Positions 46,401 through 57,904 are shown, counted from the first letter of the stretch. The stretch: 64,000 bases of DNA from Galdieria partita (GCA_025991245.1 BQMJ01000044.1:62001-126000), one strand, 5' to 3'. Numbers and translations are program-made. Notes: generated from the sequence alone by a model not told the origin.

Positions 46401-47966
46401 GGTTCTGAATAAGCCTATACAAAGTAAGAAGAAAAAGCGTATATCTTCATCTTTTCATAATGCCAATATCTCATACCTTATTATTGGATGAAGAAGCATA
46501 ATAGTTCTCTCCTGATTGTACTTCAGGGACTTCAATCTTACATCCAGGAGGAAGAAAGGCATTGAATCCTAATATAAGATTGGGATGACCTCGAAATAGT
46601 TCGGAAACTCTTGCCATAACTCCGTTAGTATCAATTGCTTGAGATTTGAAATCTTTCATAATATCAAGAAACTTGTTGTATACATGCGGCTGATCATTAA
46701 ACTGAGTTTTAACTTGTTCCAAATAGGCTAAAGCATCTTCTACTTTTAATTTTCGATTGGATGAAGAAGCAGGCTGTGATGATGACGAGGTTTCTTTGTT
46801 GGTCTTCTCATCTGAAGGATTCTGTGACGGATTCTCTGCACTAATTGAACCTGGCTTTGTTGGAGACACAGTATTTGAACGAGAGACTTGCTCTTGATTG
46901 TCCACTTTCATTGGATTCGTACTTGAAGATACATTTTGTTCTGTTTGACTGGAATCTTTCCACTGTTTATCAACTCCTCCCGTATGTGCTGCGGGGGTTT
47001 GAGAAGAACTACGACCTGGGTCATAAACAGTAAAACCTGAATAAGGTGGTGGTAAAGAAAAGGTCGGATGACGAGACATTGCAAATTGTCTACTATCAGA
47101 ATGCTCCAAAGAAGAAGACATTTCAGAAGAGCTCGGATAAGAACCTCCCATTACTGCCATTGACTTGGTAGAACCACTAGCCGTCTTTGAAATATCTTTG
47201 TCCGTGTTGGTTTCTGAATCACCAGAACGTCTATTATCCAACTAAATTCCAGTTATTCAATGAATAGTTTTTTGCATTCACGAAGTTTTCTTACTTTAGA
47301 AGATAGTGGGAAATCAGCTGGCTTCAAGAAGGGTGAACGTCCAGTTGGATCAAACGAAGGAAAAGGTGAACTCATATACATAGGAATTCCTGAAACGGGT
47401 TCACTTGAGTGAATATAGGGAGGGTACATAGATAAAGGATTCAACTGTGGATTGGATCCGTAAAAATGAGGAGGATAAGCCACTTCCGACTCCATATTGA
47501 TACTAGTTGGCATCACACGAGTTCCTGGAGAGATAGTTGCAATATTCTAAAAAAGCTCTATTAGACCATATGTATGGCGCAACGGTTACAACATATACCT
47601 GATAGGGAGGCGGTAAGGAGTGTGGCACAAGAGGCGTTCCATCTGGAGCTGTGTAAGATGCCAAGGCGGGTTGATTAGAAGGATGTCCATAAGCCCCGTA
47701 CATCATAGGAGGGATAGGAAACGGAATTCTTCGCACAGAAGCTCCTCCTTCTGTATTCTGAGGTTGACTTGTTGTACTACTGGGTAAATGGCTACTCATC
47801 ATAGAAGCTAACGTGTTGAATGGTTAGTAACAAGGCTTTTCAAAAATTAATGCAACATACTTCTTGGCTTTTGTTCTTCTTTGGTAGTTTCCTGTGCTTG
47901 TTTCGTACGTTGTTCTTTCACGGAACTTGACTCGGAACTGGTCTCTTGGTTAGTCGGTTTCTCCAT
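43439..47966 (-). CDS. SIN3: Transcriptional corepressor SIN3
   Basis: The scaffold of the RPD3/HDAC histone deacetylase complex. The spliced protein has about 1400 residues. The first ~270 residues are Pro/Ser/Gln-rich and disordered. PAH1 is [15 protein letters not shown] ... [17 protein letters not shown] ... [20 protein letters not shown]2 is [23 protein letters not shown]3 is [19 protein letters not shown]. The HDAC-interaction domain begins [20 protein letters not shown] and contains [18 protein letters not shown]. The long C-terminal region follows. Five exons: a short first exon ([11 protein letters not shown]...), two exons in the disordered part, the PAH1 exon (46471-47241 region) and the large last exon. 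PAH numbering is by order. Confidence 0.95.
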
Positions 47967-47976
47967 ATATTCTACA

Positions 47977-48153
47977 ATGCTCTATAGCGCTCCAACCTAT
48001 GACTTGTCAGGATATAGATTGTTTCAATCGGGTGTTGCTTTCAAGGAGAAAAATTTTGGTGCTTTACAAATAGCAAAAAAACGTTTGCAACAAGACACTT
48101 GGCATGCCCTATTGCCAATTATCCAAACGAATTACCAACTTCCAATGGCATAG
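47977..48153 (+). CDS. Possible small protein, 58 aa
   Basis: An ATG-started frame of 58 residues beginning MLYSAPTYDLSGYRLFQSG, with a basic helical centre (LQIAKKRLQQDTWHALLP). It resembles no family known to me. Its ATG is only 10 bp from the divergent SIN3 ATG, so both could not have normal 5' leaders; it may be chance. Confidence 0.25.
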   Translation: MLYSAPTYDLSGYRLFQSGVAFKEKNFGALQIAKKRLQQDTWHALLPIIQTNYQLPMA

Positions 48154-48796
48154 CGCATTCCTTTGGCATTTTCTCTCAACAGCTCAGTGTGAATATGACT
48201 AAAGCTTGATCAAAGACAGCGTTGTCTTTATTATTTCGTAGAACAGAGTAAACGCAATAGCATGCAACAAAGATTTCCCTTTTCACCATTTTGACGAATC
48301 TTTTAGATAACTATCAGTGCATCCAGGAACAACAGTTTACTGCCACATATATAAAGTTACAATGGCTCCTCTTCTTGCGATACAAACAAGAGTGACTCAG
48401 TTCTCGAGTATACTTGCGCTTTCACTAACTACAAAGAGTGTCAATAGACCTCTTTTCGTGACTGTCAAAGCCTAGGAGGTTCCTTATCGAGTCACTTTCT
48501 TGTGAAAATACACCAACGACAAAATGTGTTCATACTATCATCTAGTACAAAACGGTTGCAATTGTCAACACTTTGTCACTCTGCATTATAAGAATGGCAT
48601 CCAGAAATTTCGTTCTCTAGAAACTCTGTTCATTTTTCTAGAGATTGAATACTGAATGATGATTGGCTCATCGATCTTCCTGAGGGTCCCAAAGAAGTTT
48701 CGATGGCCATTAAATGAAGCAACCGTTACACTTGGAGGGTTGCACATCGATTGTTGATTGTTACATTGTGAAGTGTTTGGCAAGCGTGAATCAATC
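48154..48796. other. Intergenic region
   Basis: About 640 bp before the four-TM gene. It contains a TATA-like stretch (TATATAAAG, about 48347), a 37-codon frame at 48362-48475, and an ATGATGA element near 48655 that resembles a snoRNA C box but has no matching partner at a proper distance. Nothing firm. Confidence 0.4.
48362..48475 (+). CDS. Possible microprotein, 37 aa
   Basis: An ATG-started frame beginning MAPLLAIQTRVTQFSSILAL and ending FVTVKA; it is hydroxylated, basic and free of acidic residues, like the start of an organelle-targeted protein. It could be a first exon or chance. Confidence 0.22.
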   Translation: MAPLLAIQTRVTQFSSILALSLTTKSVNRPLFVTVKA

Positions 48797-49491
48797 ATGG
48801 CAAGAAGAATTATCGGCGCATATATGGGAGATGCCACTGTGGCTTCTCTTTTTAGTGTAAAGATGTTGTTCTATCTCACAATAATTGGTAGGTAGTTGCT
48901 ACTAGAAAGAAAAGAGATAATAGCTAACTATTGTCAGGTTTTTCAATCACCATACTAGGGTTGATGGGAAAGAGTTCTGATGGAATTTGGGTACATAGTG
49001 TTCCTGCTGCGGAAGAATATTGTGCATACAAGTCATCACTGCAAGTCAACCACCACGGTATCGCCTCGTATTGCAAATATATCGTGGCTGTTGCAGCTAT
49101 TGGGTTGGTTATCAGTTTCTTTGAATTTTGTTATGCCTTTTTGGGAATATTCTTCAAGTGGCAACAGAAATTATGGTATATTGAAGGTGCTATCAACTTG
49201 TTCTTCTGGGCTTGGTGGTTGGTTGGTGCTATTGTTGCGACAGCCGCGAGACCTTCCACTGGAATGCTGAACTTGCATAACAATAGAACAGAAGTCAACG
49301 CAGTAGAAGCATTGCTATGGGCCAACATGTGTCTCTATTTCTTCAATATTTTCCTGGCATTCTTTATCTACTGGGTTGGAGAAACTGGTGGTTGGATTCC
49401 TACTGTTGCGGACTATCGAGTATTGACTTCTATTGAGAAGGACCAGAACATCTCCAAGGGTGCAGAGTTGCATCAAGAAGAGTCTGCGTAA
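48797..49491 (+). CDS. Four-transmembrane protein, unknown
   Basis: Two exons (48797-48887, 48938-49491) give 214 residues. Hydrophobic segments lie at about residues 19-40, 76-99, 112-132 and 158-178, with an extracytoplasmic-looking loop between the first two (KSSDGIWVHSVPAAEEYC). This is the topology of MARVEL/tetraspan proteins, and the motif pattern (WYIEGAINLFFWAWWLVG ... AVEALLWANMCLYFFNIFLA) is in line with MARVEL-like vesicle-trafficking proteins, but I do not recognise a family. The C-terminal tail is hydrophilic and ends in acidic residues. No signal peptide apart from the first segment. Confidence 0.75.
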
Positions 49492-49786
49492 AACTTTTGT
49501 AAAAAGTTTGTGAGTTTGTGGAAACGAGTTGTTTGTATTTTGTTTGTTATTATTGTGTTTTCGTTGTGAGTGACCGCTCCTAGGAGTGTGATGAATCCTC
49601 ACAATGACGAATGAATACAATAAAACTACGTGGTGTTGAAGAATGGACAGTTGTTGAAGAATGACACACAGGAGAGGAACAATTGACGTTAAAAGTCTTT
49701 TTTAAACTTACAACACTCAAAACACAAAGAAAAAACCCTCTTATCACAACACAAAACAAATTCAAAGAATACCCGAAATACTACAA

Positions 49787-50914
49787 CTATGACTTTTCGA
49801 TTCCTCGAACACGACGTGCCATTTTCATCTCTGGATTATAATCTGGTTTGGTTTGTGCAACTTCATCAATTCTTTTCATCACCTCTGGCGTCAGTTTGGG
49901 AACAATATCCATTGCCTTGAAGTTTTCTTCTAGTTGTTCTATTTTCGTGGCTCCTGTAATAACTGTTGATACGTGTGGATTGGCTGCACACCAAGCAACT
50001 GCCAGCTGAGCTACAGTACAACCCAACTCTTGTGCTATCGGCTTCAACTGATCGGTTCTTTCAATCTGCCACTCTCTTTCAGTAAAGGCAGCTTCTTTCA
50101 ATCCTTTGTACTTTTCCAGAGACAGTCTTGAACCTGCAGGAATGTTCTTGCCACTGTATTTCCCAGACAATATACCCCAAGCCAATGGTGACCAAATGGT
50201 TGTACCTAGGCCGAACTCTCGATAAAGCGGCTCATACTCGATTTCTACTCTGTGACGATGAAATATGTTATACTGTGGTTGCTCACATAATGGACGTATA
50301 AGGCCATTCACATCGGCAACTCGGCAAGCTTCCGTGATTTCTTGGGCAGACCACTCACTGGTACCCCAATAAAAAGCGTATCCACGGTCAATAACTATAC
50401 AACAAGATCAGTTTCGGAACCAACGTAACAAACTTGGAGACTTACCATGATTCATAGCACGCACCGTTTCTTCGATAGGAGTAAGTGGATCTGGACGATG
50501 ACAAAACACCACATCCACATGTTCCAGCTGCATACGTTTCAAAGAAGCTTGCAGTCCTTCAACAATATGTTTTCTGGAACAGCCTTTGGATGTATGAGTA
50601 TCTCGTGCTCCTCTTCCACCGAAGAATATTTTGGTGGTCAACACCAAGTCCTCCCTAGTCCAAACGCCTTCCTTTACACCTCTATGAAAAGCTTCTCCCA
50701 TGATCGATTCAGCTGCTCCAGCTGCATAAGTTTCTGCATTATCAAAAAGGTTGCAACCCAATTCATAAGCTCTCTTCATCAGGCTGTAGGCCAGTTCAAC
50801 GTCCACTTGTTCGTTAAAGGTGACCCAGGAACCAAAAGACAGTTTGGATACCAATAAACCACTCTTACCAAGAGTATTGTACACCATATTTCCAGAAGAT
50901 ACTACGCCGTTCAT
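49787..50914 (-). CDS. Aldo-keto reductase, Kv-channel beta-subunit type
   Basis: An NADPH-dependent oxidoreductase with a (beta/alpha)8 barrel. The order is [33 protein letters not shown] (catalytic Asp and Tyr), [11 protein letters not shown] (Lys), [19 protein letters not shown] (His), [15 protein letters not shown], then [30 protein letters not shown] and [19 protein letters not shown]. The [11 protein letters not shown] and [12 protein letters not shown] blocks mark the AKR6 (Kv-beta) subfamily, which in plants and fungi functions without an obvious channel. One intron of about 48 nt follows VRAMNH. The product has about 360 residues with no targeting signal. Confidence 0.9.
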
Positions 50915-51712
50915 GTTTTTGGTTAGCTAAATATACTACCACACCACAGCAAAAACGACTTGTGTTTGTCAACCCAAAATGTCACAAAGGCCGAAGTTGT
51001 TGCGGGATGATTATGAAGAAGGCAACAGTCCTGCTGTCTCGTGGACATTCCCACGGCTTCCAGAAGAATCGAAATGCTATCCTGCATAACTTGCTTCAGT
51101 TTGAGCTTCAATTGACAAAGGTCAAGGAAGGAACAGGAACTCTCATGGATAGAAAAATGAATAATACACTATGAAAATCTATAACAATTATATGTAGACT
51201 ATGTTTTGCAATGTTGCCATAACCACTAACAACCTTGTTTATAGTAGCATGAAATGACTCACTTTTATAGACATAGAAATAGAGTAGAACATGCAAGTTG
51301 TCGTTCCTATTCATGAGTTTTGTAAAAATTTAGTTCTACAACTGAGCATTTGTCTATTCACAGAACACAATCAAGACCATTTGGACTTGAGGCAACTAAG
51401 AAAATATTCGTGTAGCAACAACTGCATGGGCTACTATGATTTTCAGTCTTCTTGTCAACTCGGAGCTTCTCGTTTTAAAGTTTAAATGTAGGTCAAAAAA
51501 CGAATAATAGATGAAAAGGTGATCCCCGAGAGAAAAGAAAATTCTTAAAAGTTACCGAGGAAGATGAGATATAGGAGTTTCTCAATGTTGGATGGCGCAA
51601 ATGGCATTTTTCCTTTGAGGACACCACTCCCCGACTTGCAAAAGACACGTCAGCCGAAATTCAAATAACGGAATATCACAGCCGAACCCAATTTGTGGCT
51701 TTTCATTTCACA
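50915..51712. other. Divergent intergenic region, AKR / PrxQ
   Basis: About 800 bp. It holds a 36-codon ATG-started frame at 50979-51089 (starting MSQRPKLLRDDYEEGN) and an open frame without a convincing start at about 51291-51485; neither resembles a known protein. A GATGGCGCAAA element at about 51592 is E2F-like but further from the ATG than the others. No RNA gene recognised. Confidence 0.4.
50979..51089 (+). CDS. Possible microprotein, 36 aa
   Basis: ATG-started frame beginning MSQRPKLLRDDYEEGN and containing VSWTFPRLPEESKC; composition is protein-like, but no family is recognised and no splice extension was found. Confidence 0.22.
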   Translation: MSQRPKLLRDDYEEGNSPAVSWTFPRLPEESKCYPA

Positions 51713-52388
51713 ATGGGTAAAGTAGGTATCGTTCCTAGCAGTGTTTGAAATGTTTCACATCCATTGTAGTTGAAAGTAGGAGACGAAGCACCAGACTTTG
51801 AATTGAAAGACCAAGACGGTAATACCGTTAAATTCAGTGATTTGAAGGGAAAGTATCCAGTGGTTCTTTTCTTTTATCCCAAGGTAAGACTTTGAGTGCT
51901 TCCATGTATATGTTTGATAAGCCGTTTCTTTTTTAGGACAAGGTATTTTGTATGTTCAATAATTTTATTTTTAAACTTAAAATCTTAGTCATATGGTTGT
52001 ACTCGTGAAGCTTGTACTTTCCGTGATAGTATGTCCGAGTTCAATGAGCTGAATGCAAAAGGTAGTGTTTCCTGTTTAGAGAGACGATAACTTAGTGAGA
52101 TTATTAGTGTTCGGCATCAGTTCGGATAGCGTAGAGACTCATAAGTCGTTTGCTGAACAACAAAAGCTGACGTTTCCTTTGCTGTCTGATGTTGGTGGCA
52201 AAGTTCGAAAGCTCTACGGTGTACCAAGCACTATGTTTATTATGCCTGGTCGTTGTACTTACGTAATTGGTCCGGATGGTGTTGTGCGCCATATTTACAG
52301 TAGTCAAGTGAACTTTTCGAACCACGTTACGGAGGCCAAAACGGCATTAGAGAAAATACGAGTCAACGCAGAAACGGCAGAAGAATAG
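51713..52388 (+). CDS. prxQ: Peroxiredoxin Q / BCP
   Basis: An atypical 2-Cys peroxiredoxin that reduces H2O2 and alkyl hydroperoxides with thioredoxin. Five exons: 51713-51721 (codes MGK only), 51770-51883, a 6-nt micro-exon 51937-51942 (DK), 51989-52061 and 52108-52388. The joined product reads [36 protein letters not shown] with the peroxidatic and resolving Cys five residues apart as in Prx[16 protein letters not shown] and ALEKIR. The micro-exon is needed to restore the conserved FYPKDK motif and the frame. There is no N-terminal extension, so the protein should be cytosolic or nuclear rather than plastid as in plants. Confidence 0.92.
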
Positions 52389-52895
52389 TTGCCTGTTACG
52401 TGCTGAAATATATTGTCAATAGGACAATACAAACCAGTCATGTGTTTCGGCTGGTATTGACAACTTGCGTCTTGTTTTCAAGTTGTGTGGTTTGGTAAAA
52501 CGTTTGTTTTTCGTTGTGGTTTTAATGCTTTCAAATGGTTTTTTCTATTTTTGGAAAATGTAATCTATAAGACATTTTATCATTAGAAATCTCTTAGATA
52601 AGGTATATTCTATGGAATATTTGAAATCTTTTCAACAACCTTTATTGCAGTTAAACTGAATGGATATTTAGTAGACCAAAGGGAGATATTGTTGATATCT
52701 CTCTAAATGGCACTAGTGTTCCTTTTTTATAACTACAAAACATTTTTACCAGGAATATAGTTCCGTTGTAATAATTCATTTAGTGTTTGAGTATTTCCAT
52801 ACGATTTCTCATAGCCTTGTTGAGTTGTTTCAAACATTGATGCACAATCAATGGAATTTGAAGGCCACTTTGAAAATTAGTGTTGGAAGCTCGCC
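52389..52895. other. Intergenic region
   Basis: About 507 bp between PrxQ and eIF1A, AT-rich with T-runs in the first 200 bp; no coding frame, RNA gene or clear TATA box seen. Confidence 0.4.
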
Positions 52896-53573
52896 ATGCC
52901 AAAGAACAAAGGTTGGGAGATAGTTGTTGTTATCGGAAGGGACTTTGTTCACTTTGACTACTTTAACTAGGAAAGGGAGGGAAAAACCGTCGTAGAGGAA
53001 AGAACGACAATGAAGAGGAGAAGAGGGAGCTTGTGATGAAGGAAGAGGGTCAAGGTAGGCACACCAGTAACTTTTGGGTTCGCTTGAAGAGACGGAATGC
53101 TTTTCAACCATTCTTGAGTGCAACCTTATACAAGAGTGTTTGAAGAGTTTCTTTATCTGCAAGTATTTTTGCAAGATTTCTTTTTCTTAACGACGGATTT
53201 GAATAGAGTATGCACAAATAACGCGAATGTTGGGAAATGGAAGGTGTGAAGCGCTATGTTTTGACGGTACTCGAAGACTTTGCCATATTCGAGGAAAAAT
53301 GCGAAAGAAGGTGGGGTTTAGTGATAGGAAGCCAATCCGACGCCGTCGAGACTAAAGTTCTGTTAGGTCTGGATTAATTCAGGAGATATCGTTCTGATTG
53401 GTTTGAGAGATTATCAAGACGAAAAAGCTGATATCATTTTAAAGTATAATCCAGATGAAGCTAGAGCGTTGAAGGCTCAAGGAGAAATCCCAGACACTAC
53501 GAAAATTAACGAAGAAGAAGGAGAAGAAGGAGAGGAAGTTACTTTTGATTTCGACGATGTAGATGCAATATAA
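52896..53573 (+). CDS. EIF1A: Translation initiation factor eIF1A
   Basis: Binds the A-site of the 40S subunit and helps scanning and start-codon selection. Four exons: 52896-52911, 52971-53054, 53207-53310 and 53367-53573. The joined product begins [18 protein letters not shown], continues [20 protein letters not shown], then [20 protein letters not shown] and [19 protein letters not shown], and ends with an acidic tail ([20 protein letters not shown]), a near-complete match to the OB-fold protein family. The second intron (152 nt) is longer than usual for this window. The acceptor at 53366 was chosen because it alone yields the conserved [10 protein letters not shown]. Confidence 0.95.
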
Positions 53574-53618
53574 TATATACTTGTTGTTTTTATGCAAATT
53601 TCCATTGAAGAATACTTT

Positions 53619-54429
53619 TCATACTTTTTTGGAAAAAATAGAGCAATAGATGGGTTGACCACGGTTTCTACAAGCCATTTCTCTTTCCGTAGATATTTGC
53701 CATGGATGACTATCACTTTGCCATGGTTTCATCACAAACTGATTGTTTTGAAATTTCTCGATAGCACTGGAATAGATTTCCTCGATATCTGTTTGCAAAA
53801 GTACTTCACTTTCATTCGGTAGATAACGGAAAAGTGTTTGTACCAGTGCGTCCGTTACCAAACGTCTTTTATGGTGGCGTCTTTTCAAATGAGGATCAGG
53901 AAACTGTATAGATACTCTTAGAACCTTACTATCGACAATATTCTCCAATATTTGTCCCAATGAGACGTTAATATTACAAAACATATAGTGCAAGTTGGTC
54001 AATTGTCTTTGTTGAACCCATGTCAGAGCCTACGAGAAGTGACTCTGGTTATGGAGCCGAAAGAATAAATAAAGTACTTACTCTTTGTACCAACGCTTCC
54101 CTTATTTCTAACCCAAGTACATTCCACTCTGATTGAGCTTCTGCATAACGGAGACAAAACCATCCTTTTCCTGAACCCAGATCTATAAGCAAAGGTTTAG
54201 TACTGTCCCCATATACTTGTTTATTCCAGCCACGATGTAGGGTCAATGGTTGTTGAAAATAAGGAGCCAAGGGATTGACGTGTTGCCTAACTTTTCCAAG
54301 TTTTCCAGTAGCTCTCACGAAACAACAAGTTTGAACCAAACAACGACGAACAGAGAAAGAGTGATGAGCAAACTTTGTTTTCCACTTGGGTTGTACCCTG
54401 AGGCATGAACGGTGCAAAGTAACGAACAT
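53619..54429 (-). CDS. trmB: tRNA (guanine-N7)-methyltransferase, TrmB type
   Basis: Places m7G46 in tRNA. Two exons, with an intron of about 55 nt after LVQR, give about 250 residues. Motifs: LLIDLGSGKGWFCLRYAEAQ (SAM site), WNVLGLEIREALVQR, TNLHYMFCNINVS, VSIQFPDPHLKRRHHKRRLVTD (the PDPH-x2-RRHHKRR block of TrmB, usually PDPW) and LLQTDIEEIY. The N-terminal 50 residues are basic and Cys/Ser-rich, suggesting a plastid or mitochondrial enzyme of bacterial type rather than cytosolic TRMT/METTL1. The stop is 45 bp from the eIF1A stop (tail to tail). Confidence 0.9.
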
Positions 54430-54613
54430 TTCTCTACTCTAGGAACTGTGGCTCACTTTACCTAGCAAACGCAAACAGGTTTTGATAAATTGTCAAAACC
54501 AAGGCCTATCATCTATTCCCGTTGCTTTCAAAAGACAAGAGCTAAGGAATCCTTTGAATTGAAAGATTGCACATGTGGCTTTGATCGCTGCTTGTTATTC
54601 TTCTTATACGCCA

Positions 54614-55069
54614 ATGACTAATAGCAGTACGTCTAGTTCAGAAAATACTGACTTTTTGTACAAGCCGCAGAAGATTCCATGTTTCCGACAGACTATGTTA
54701 TATGGACTCACGGGAGGGTTGGTATTGGGTGCTTTGCGTTTCTATCGTACTCGTAGGTGCATATTCCTTTTGAGCACAACACTTTGACGCACTAGTTTGA
54801 TAGGCAATCCGTGGAAAACCACTGATGTTGCAGTGTTTGGAACATTGTTGTTTTCTTCCGTTTCTTGGTAAGTTGTTGTTGTTTAGGATTTTCTGCTCAT
54901 CCACTTTGCCTTGCTTAGGGTATTGTGCCGATATGAATATCGCAGTTATCGAGAGCAATTGAGAAAAAGTTTTGACTTGCAACAAGAGAAACTACTCTTT
55001 GATAAACATAACGAGACAGAAAAGCCAAATAATAGTGCTATTGAAGACTCTTATGAAAAGAAAACTTGA
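54614..55069 (+). CDS. COX20: Cytochrome c oxidase assembly factor COX20
   Basis: An inner-membrane chaperone for newly made COX2. Three exons, with introns of about 51 and 55 nt, give roughly 115 residues: a Ser-rich start, KIPCFRQTMLYGLTGGLVLG (first hairpin helix), RFYRTR-NPWKTTDVAVFGTL, SSVSWVLCRYEYRSYREQL and a charged tail. The IPC-x-R and W-x-x-CRYEYR blocks and the two-TM layout match COX20/FAM36A. The first intron's acceptor at TTTGATAG was preferred over an upstream TAG because it keeps frame. The ATG at 54614 follows an open frame without an earlier ATG. Confidence 0.85.
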
Positions 55070-55102
55070 AGTTTATTCATCTTTCGTATCCATCACCAGT
55101 GC

Positions 55103-55680
55103 TTAGGCAGCTGCTGCTACTTCAGGCGCTTCATAATCTTCGATCTCTATTTCATTGGAATCTATTTTCTCTATCAAATCGTGAGGATGCATCCCATCCA
55201 CTGTACATCCCACGCTGTGTGCAGTTCCCAATATTTCCTTCACGGTTCCGGACATTCTTTTGGCCATGGAACGACTACGCATTGCTTTGGCTACTTTAAT
55301 AACTTCGTCCAACGGCAAGTTGCCATTGTGTTTAATATTCTTCACCTTTTTCCTGTCTCTTTCTGGTTCTTTCAAAGCTTTTATTAACAATGAAGCTGCT
55401 GAAGGTACCACCGATGCAGTAGCTTGTCTGTTTTGTACGGTAAGCTTCACCATAACTTTCAATCCTTTCCAATCCTTGGTTGCTTGTGCAATTTGTTCAC
55501 CTACTTTTTTGGGTGACTGTCGAAACATCGGAGATGAGTACAAGAATACCAGCCCAAGACTATACTTACCAGTCCCAAGGGACCTATTTTCGGAGCTAAA
55601 GAAGAAACTGCGCCAACTTCACCTCCAGTGACTCGGACATAGATAACATGTATAGCGTTTGGATCAAACTTGGGCGGCAT
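55103..55680 (-). CDS. RPL12: 60S ribosomal protein uL11
   Basis: Cytosolic uL11 at the base of the P-stalk, which forms the GTPase-associated centre with 28S rRNA. It begins [36 protein letters not shown], then after one intron of about 50 nt [33 protein letters not shown], and [16 protein letters not shown], with [10 protein letters not shown]. It has about 165 residues and ends EVAAAA. The eukaryotic start (MPPK) identifies it as RPL12 rather than plastid or mitochondrial L11. Its stop is 33 bp from that of COX20. Confidence 0.95.
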
Positions 55681-55964
55681 CTTCTACAACAGCAGTTTGT
55701 AACAAGAGAGAATCAATACAAGAGAGTTCACGATCACCAATCAACGACGACGAATGGAAGGGCAAGACCTAATCATCGATAGGTTACCCATACTCAACCA
55801 ATGTTGAAAAGAATAACAGCTGCTCTTTTTGAGAAAAGTTCCCTTATATTGCAAAGAATTACTCTCGCCATCAGTCACACAAGGATGTTCAAAAAGGAGA
55901 GTAAACTAAGGTTGGAGAAGGACGGCATCAGGTTACCTAGGGATGAAGAGCCCTTTTGACTTTG

Positions 55965-56016
<52 letters not shown>

Positions 56017-56443
56017 TAGGTACAAAGGCACACTATTTTTCTAGCTGATGGGCGTATCTTGAAGAATGTAAACTGTTTGTAACTTATGGAGAAATATATA
56101 TACAGTGTTCAAAAGTAATTTGTGCATCTCATATTACTCAAAGCATTGTTCAACCGAACTGATGAAACAGAACCTTGATTTATTATATTATCTCTCTAGA
56201 GAACTTTGCCTTGAAGATAGTCACTTTTAAGTATTCAATCCAAACCAAGTAGAGAGGCACATCAGAAATTCTAAAAAAGGATCAACTCGCAATGAAATGC
56301 CAACATTCTATTCCGTTACAATGCTCTACCTATGGAAAGTAGAATATCTTTCCACATAGATGGAAATGACTTCTATAATGGACTAGTTTTGACAAAACTT
56401 TTTTTTGGATAATAAATCATTCCAGAAAAGATGCCAAGGAGTT
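55681..56443. other. Intergenic region with TA microsatellite
   Basis: About 760 bp upstream of RPL12 and downstream of the makorin gene. It contains the long TA repeat at 55967-56013; the rest is AT-rich without coding frames or recognised RNA genes. Confidence 0.5.
55967..56013. repeat. (TA)n microsatellite
   Basis: 47 bp of uninterrupted TA dinucleotides, about 23 units, followed by GAATAGG. Confidence 0.95.
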
Positions 56444-57904
56444 CTAAGAACGTTTCTTTTTCTCCTTTGGAACAATAAACTCCGCTAAAGAATGAGGATG
56501 TTCGAAAACCACTTCACCATCGGCATTCATATATCTTGGAAAAGTTATATAAATATTCTAAGCTACACAAATACATGAACACTTACCTTCTAGGCTTATT
56601 TCGTTGAAATGATGTCCCATCTGGATAACAATGAGCATAGAAACAGCCTATCCATCCATACACAATCAATCAATGCTTTCATAAAATAGGCAACTTATAA
56701 GTTACTTACTGGTTGAAAAAGGACAAGTCCCCTTTCCATAGTTGAAATATTTACATGGAATGGTTGTCAACTTTGATTTATATCTCTCTATAATTTCGTT
56801 CTTTCTTTCTATATTTCCAGGAACCACAAGACTGGTACCCAACATGAGATCTTTATCCAACTGCATGCTATATCTTACCTTGGAATCACAAAAAAGGATG
56901 GAGTGCGACAAAGTGGACAAAAACGAACTACTTGGCCAAATTCTAAGCTGTGTTGTCGCCATTGACGAATACATTCCAAACAAAATACATGATCACAATT
57001 TTCAAGCAATCCAAAAGATTTTCCACTCTTACGAGGGTAGTCTAAACAAATGCCACATTCCTGATTTTGCGAATTCAAAAACTAAAGAGGCTTGTCAATT
57101 ATATTCAAAACATTGACATAAACTTGCCTCTTCTGACGAGTAGTAAAACTGTCGACATTCTTCAATATGTTGACGTTGAATAGAGATATCTAAAGGATGC
57201 AAAACATTTCTTCCACAATGAGGACACTCTAAACCATGTAAGTAGTGACAACTTTCACCGTATTGACAAGCATTGTCCGCATGATATTTACATAAAATGA
57301 GTACCTAAAAACGGACATTCAGAGACAATGTTCTCTACAGAATATCTAAAGTCTCTATACTTTGTGAGATACAGAATAACTGCCAAGGTTTTCACTTTCA
57401 TTAGTGCTTTCTTGATCTTTGCTTCGAGTGCCTACAAGCTGAGCATAAGAACTTGGGCGACTGTCAATTCCGATACGTGGAAAGTTGTATTCTCTGGAAT
57501 CTGAAAATAAAGATGCATATACATTGGAGAACGAAAAAACAGAATCTTCCTTTTCTTGCTCAGGACTTTCACTGCGTTTGTGCAAAAATTCGTCCAACAC
57601 TGGTTTAGAAAGTCGTGTGTTTGTACTAGAAGGCCTTTTAGACTGGTCCTCTTTAGTTGGTAACTCGTGTTGGAAACGACAACTTGTACCATCAGCTATA
57701 ATAGGGAAATAGCTGGAAAGTTACTTACGCTTCCCCGTGAACACAAAAGCCTTCTAAATAATATTTACAAGGAACAGGTACTGGAGGCCCAGTACCAGGT
57801 CCAGCAACTGTGTTTACTAACAAACTTCGACTCTGTGTATTATATGTGTCTCGTGCTGTTGCTATTTCCTGGTCACTGTGGGTCTGTTCAGATGTCTGAC
57901 TCAT
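56444..57904 (-). CDS. Makorin-type RING E3 ubiquitin ligase
   Basis: An RNA-binding ubiquitin ligase. The spliced order is the makorin signature: C3H1 finger (PCKYYLEGFCVHGEA ... CRFQHE), a disordered Ser-rich linker, a second C3H1 (LCKYHADNACQYGESCHYLH) followed by a Cys/His cluster (LECPHCGRNVLHP), a C3HC4 RING (CGICLDYPRKSGKSFG ... CDHVFCLECIRQWR ... CPLCRTP) and a last C3H1 (CKYFNYGKGTCPFSTSCFYAH). The end is short: RRYMNADGEVVFEHPHSL, then a Lys-rich tail. About seven introns of roughly 45-60 nt interrupt it. The ATG at 57904 is the most likely start; the frame remains open further upstream. Confidence 0.9.

Noticed and set aside
48650-48700. C/D-box-like motif near 48655
   Set aside because: No closing stem and no properly spaced second box.
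54773-54778. Acceptor CACTAG-like site in COX20 used as the exon start
   Set aside because: It shifts the frame into a stop; the TTTGATAG acceptor a few bases later keeps the COX20 sequence.
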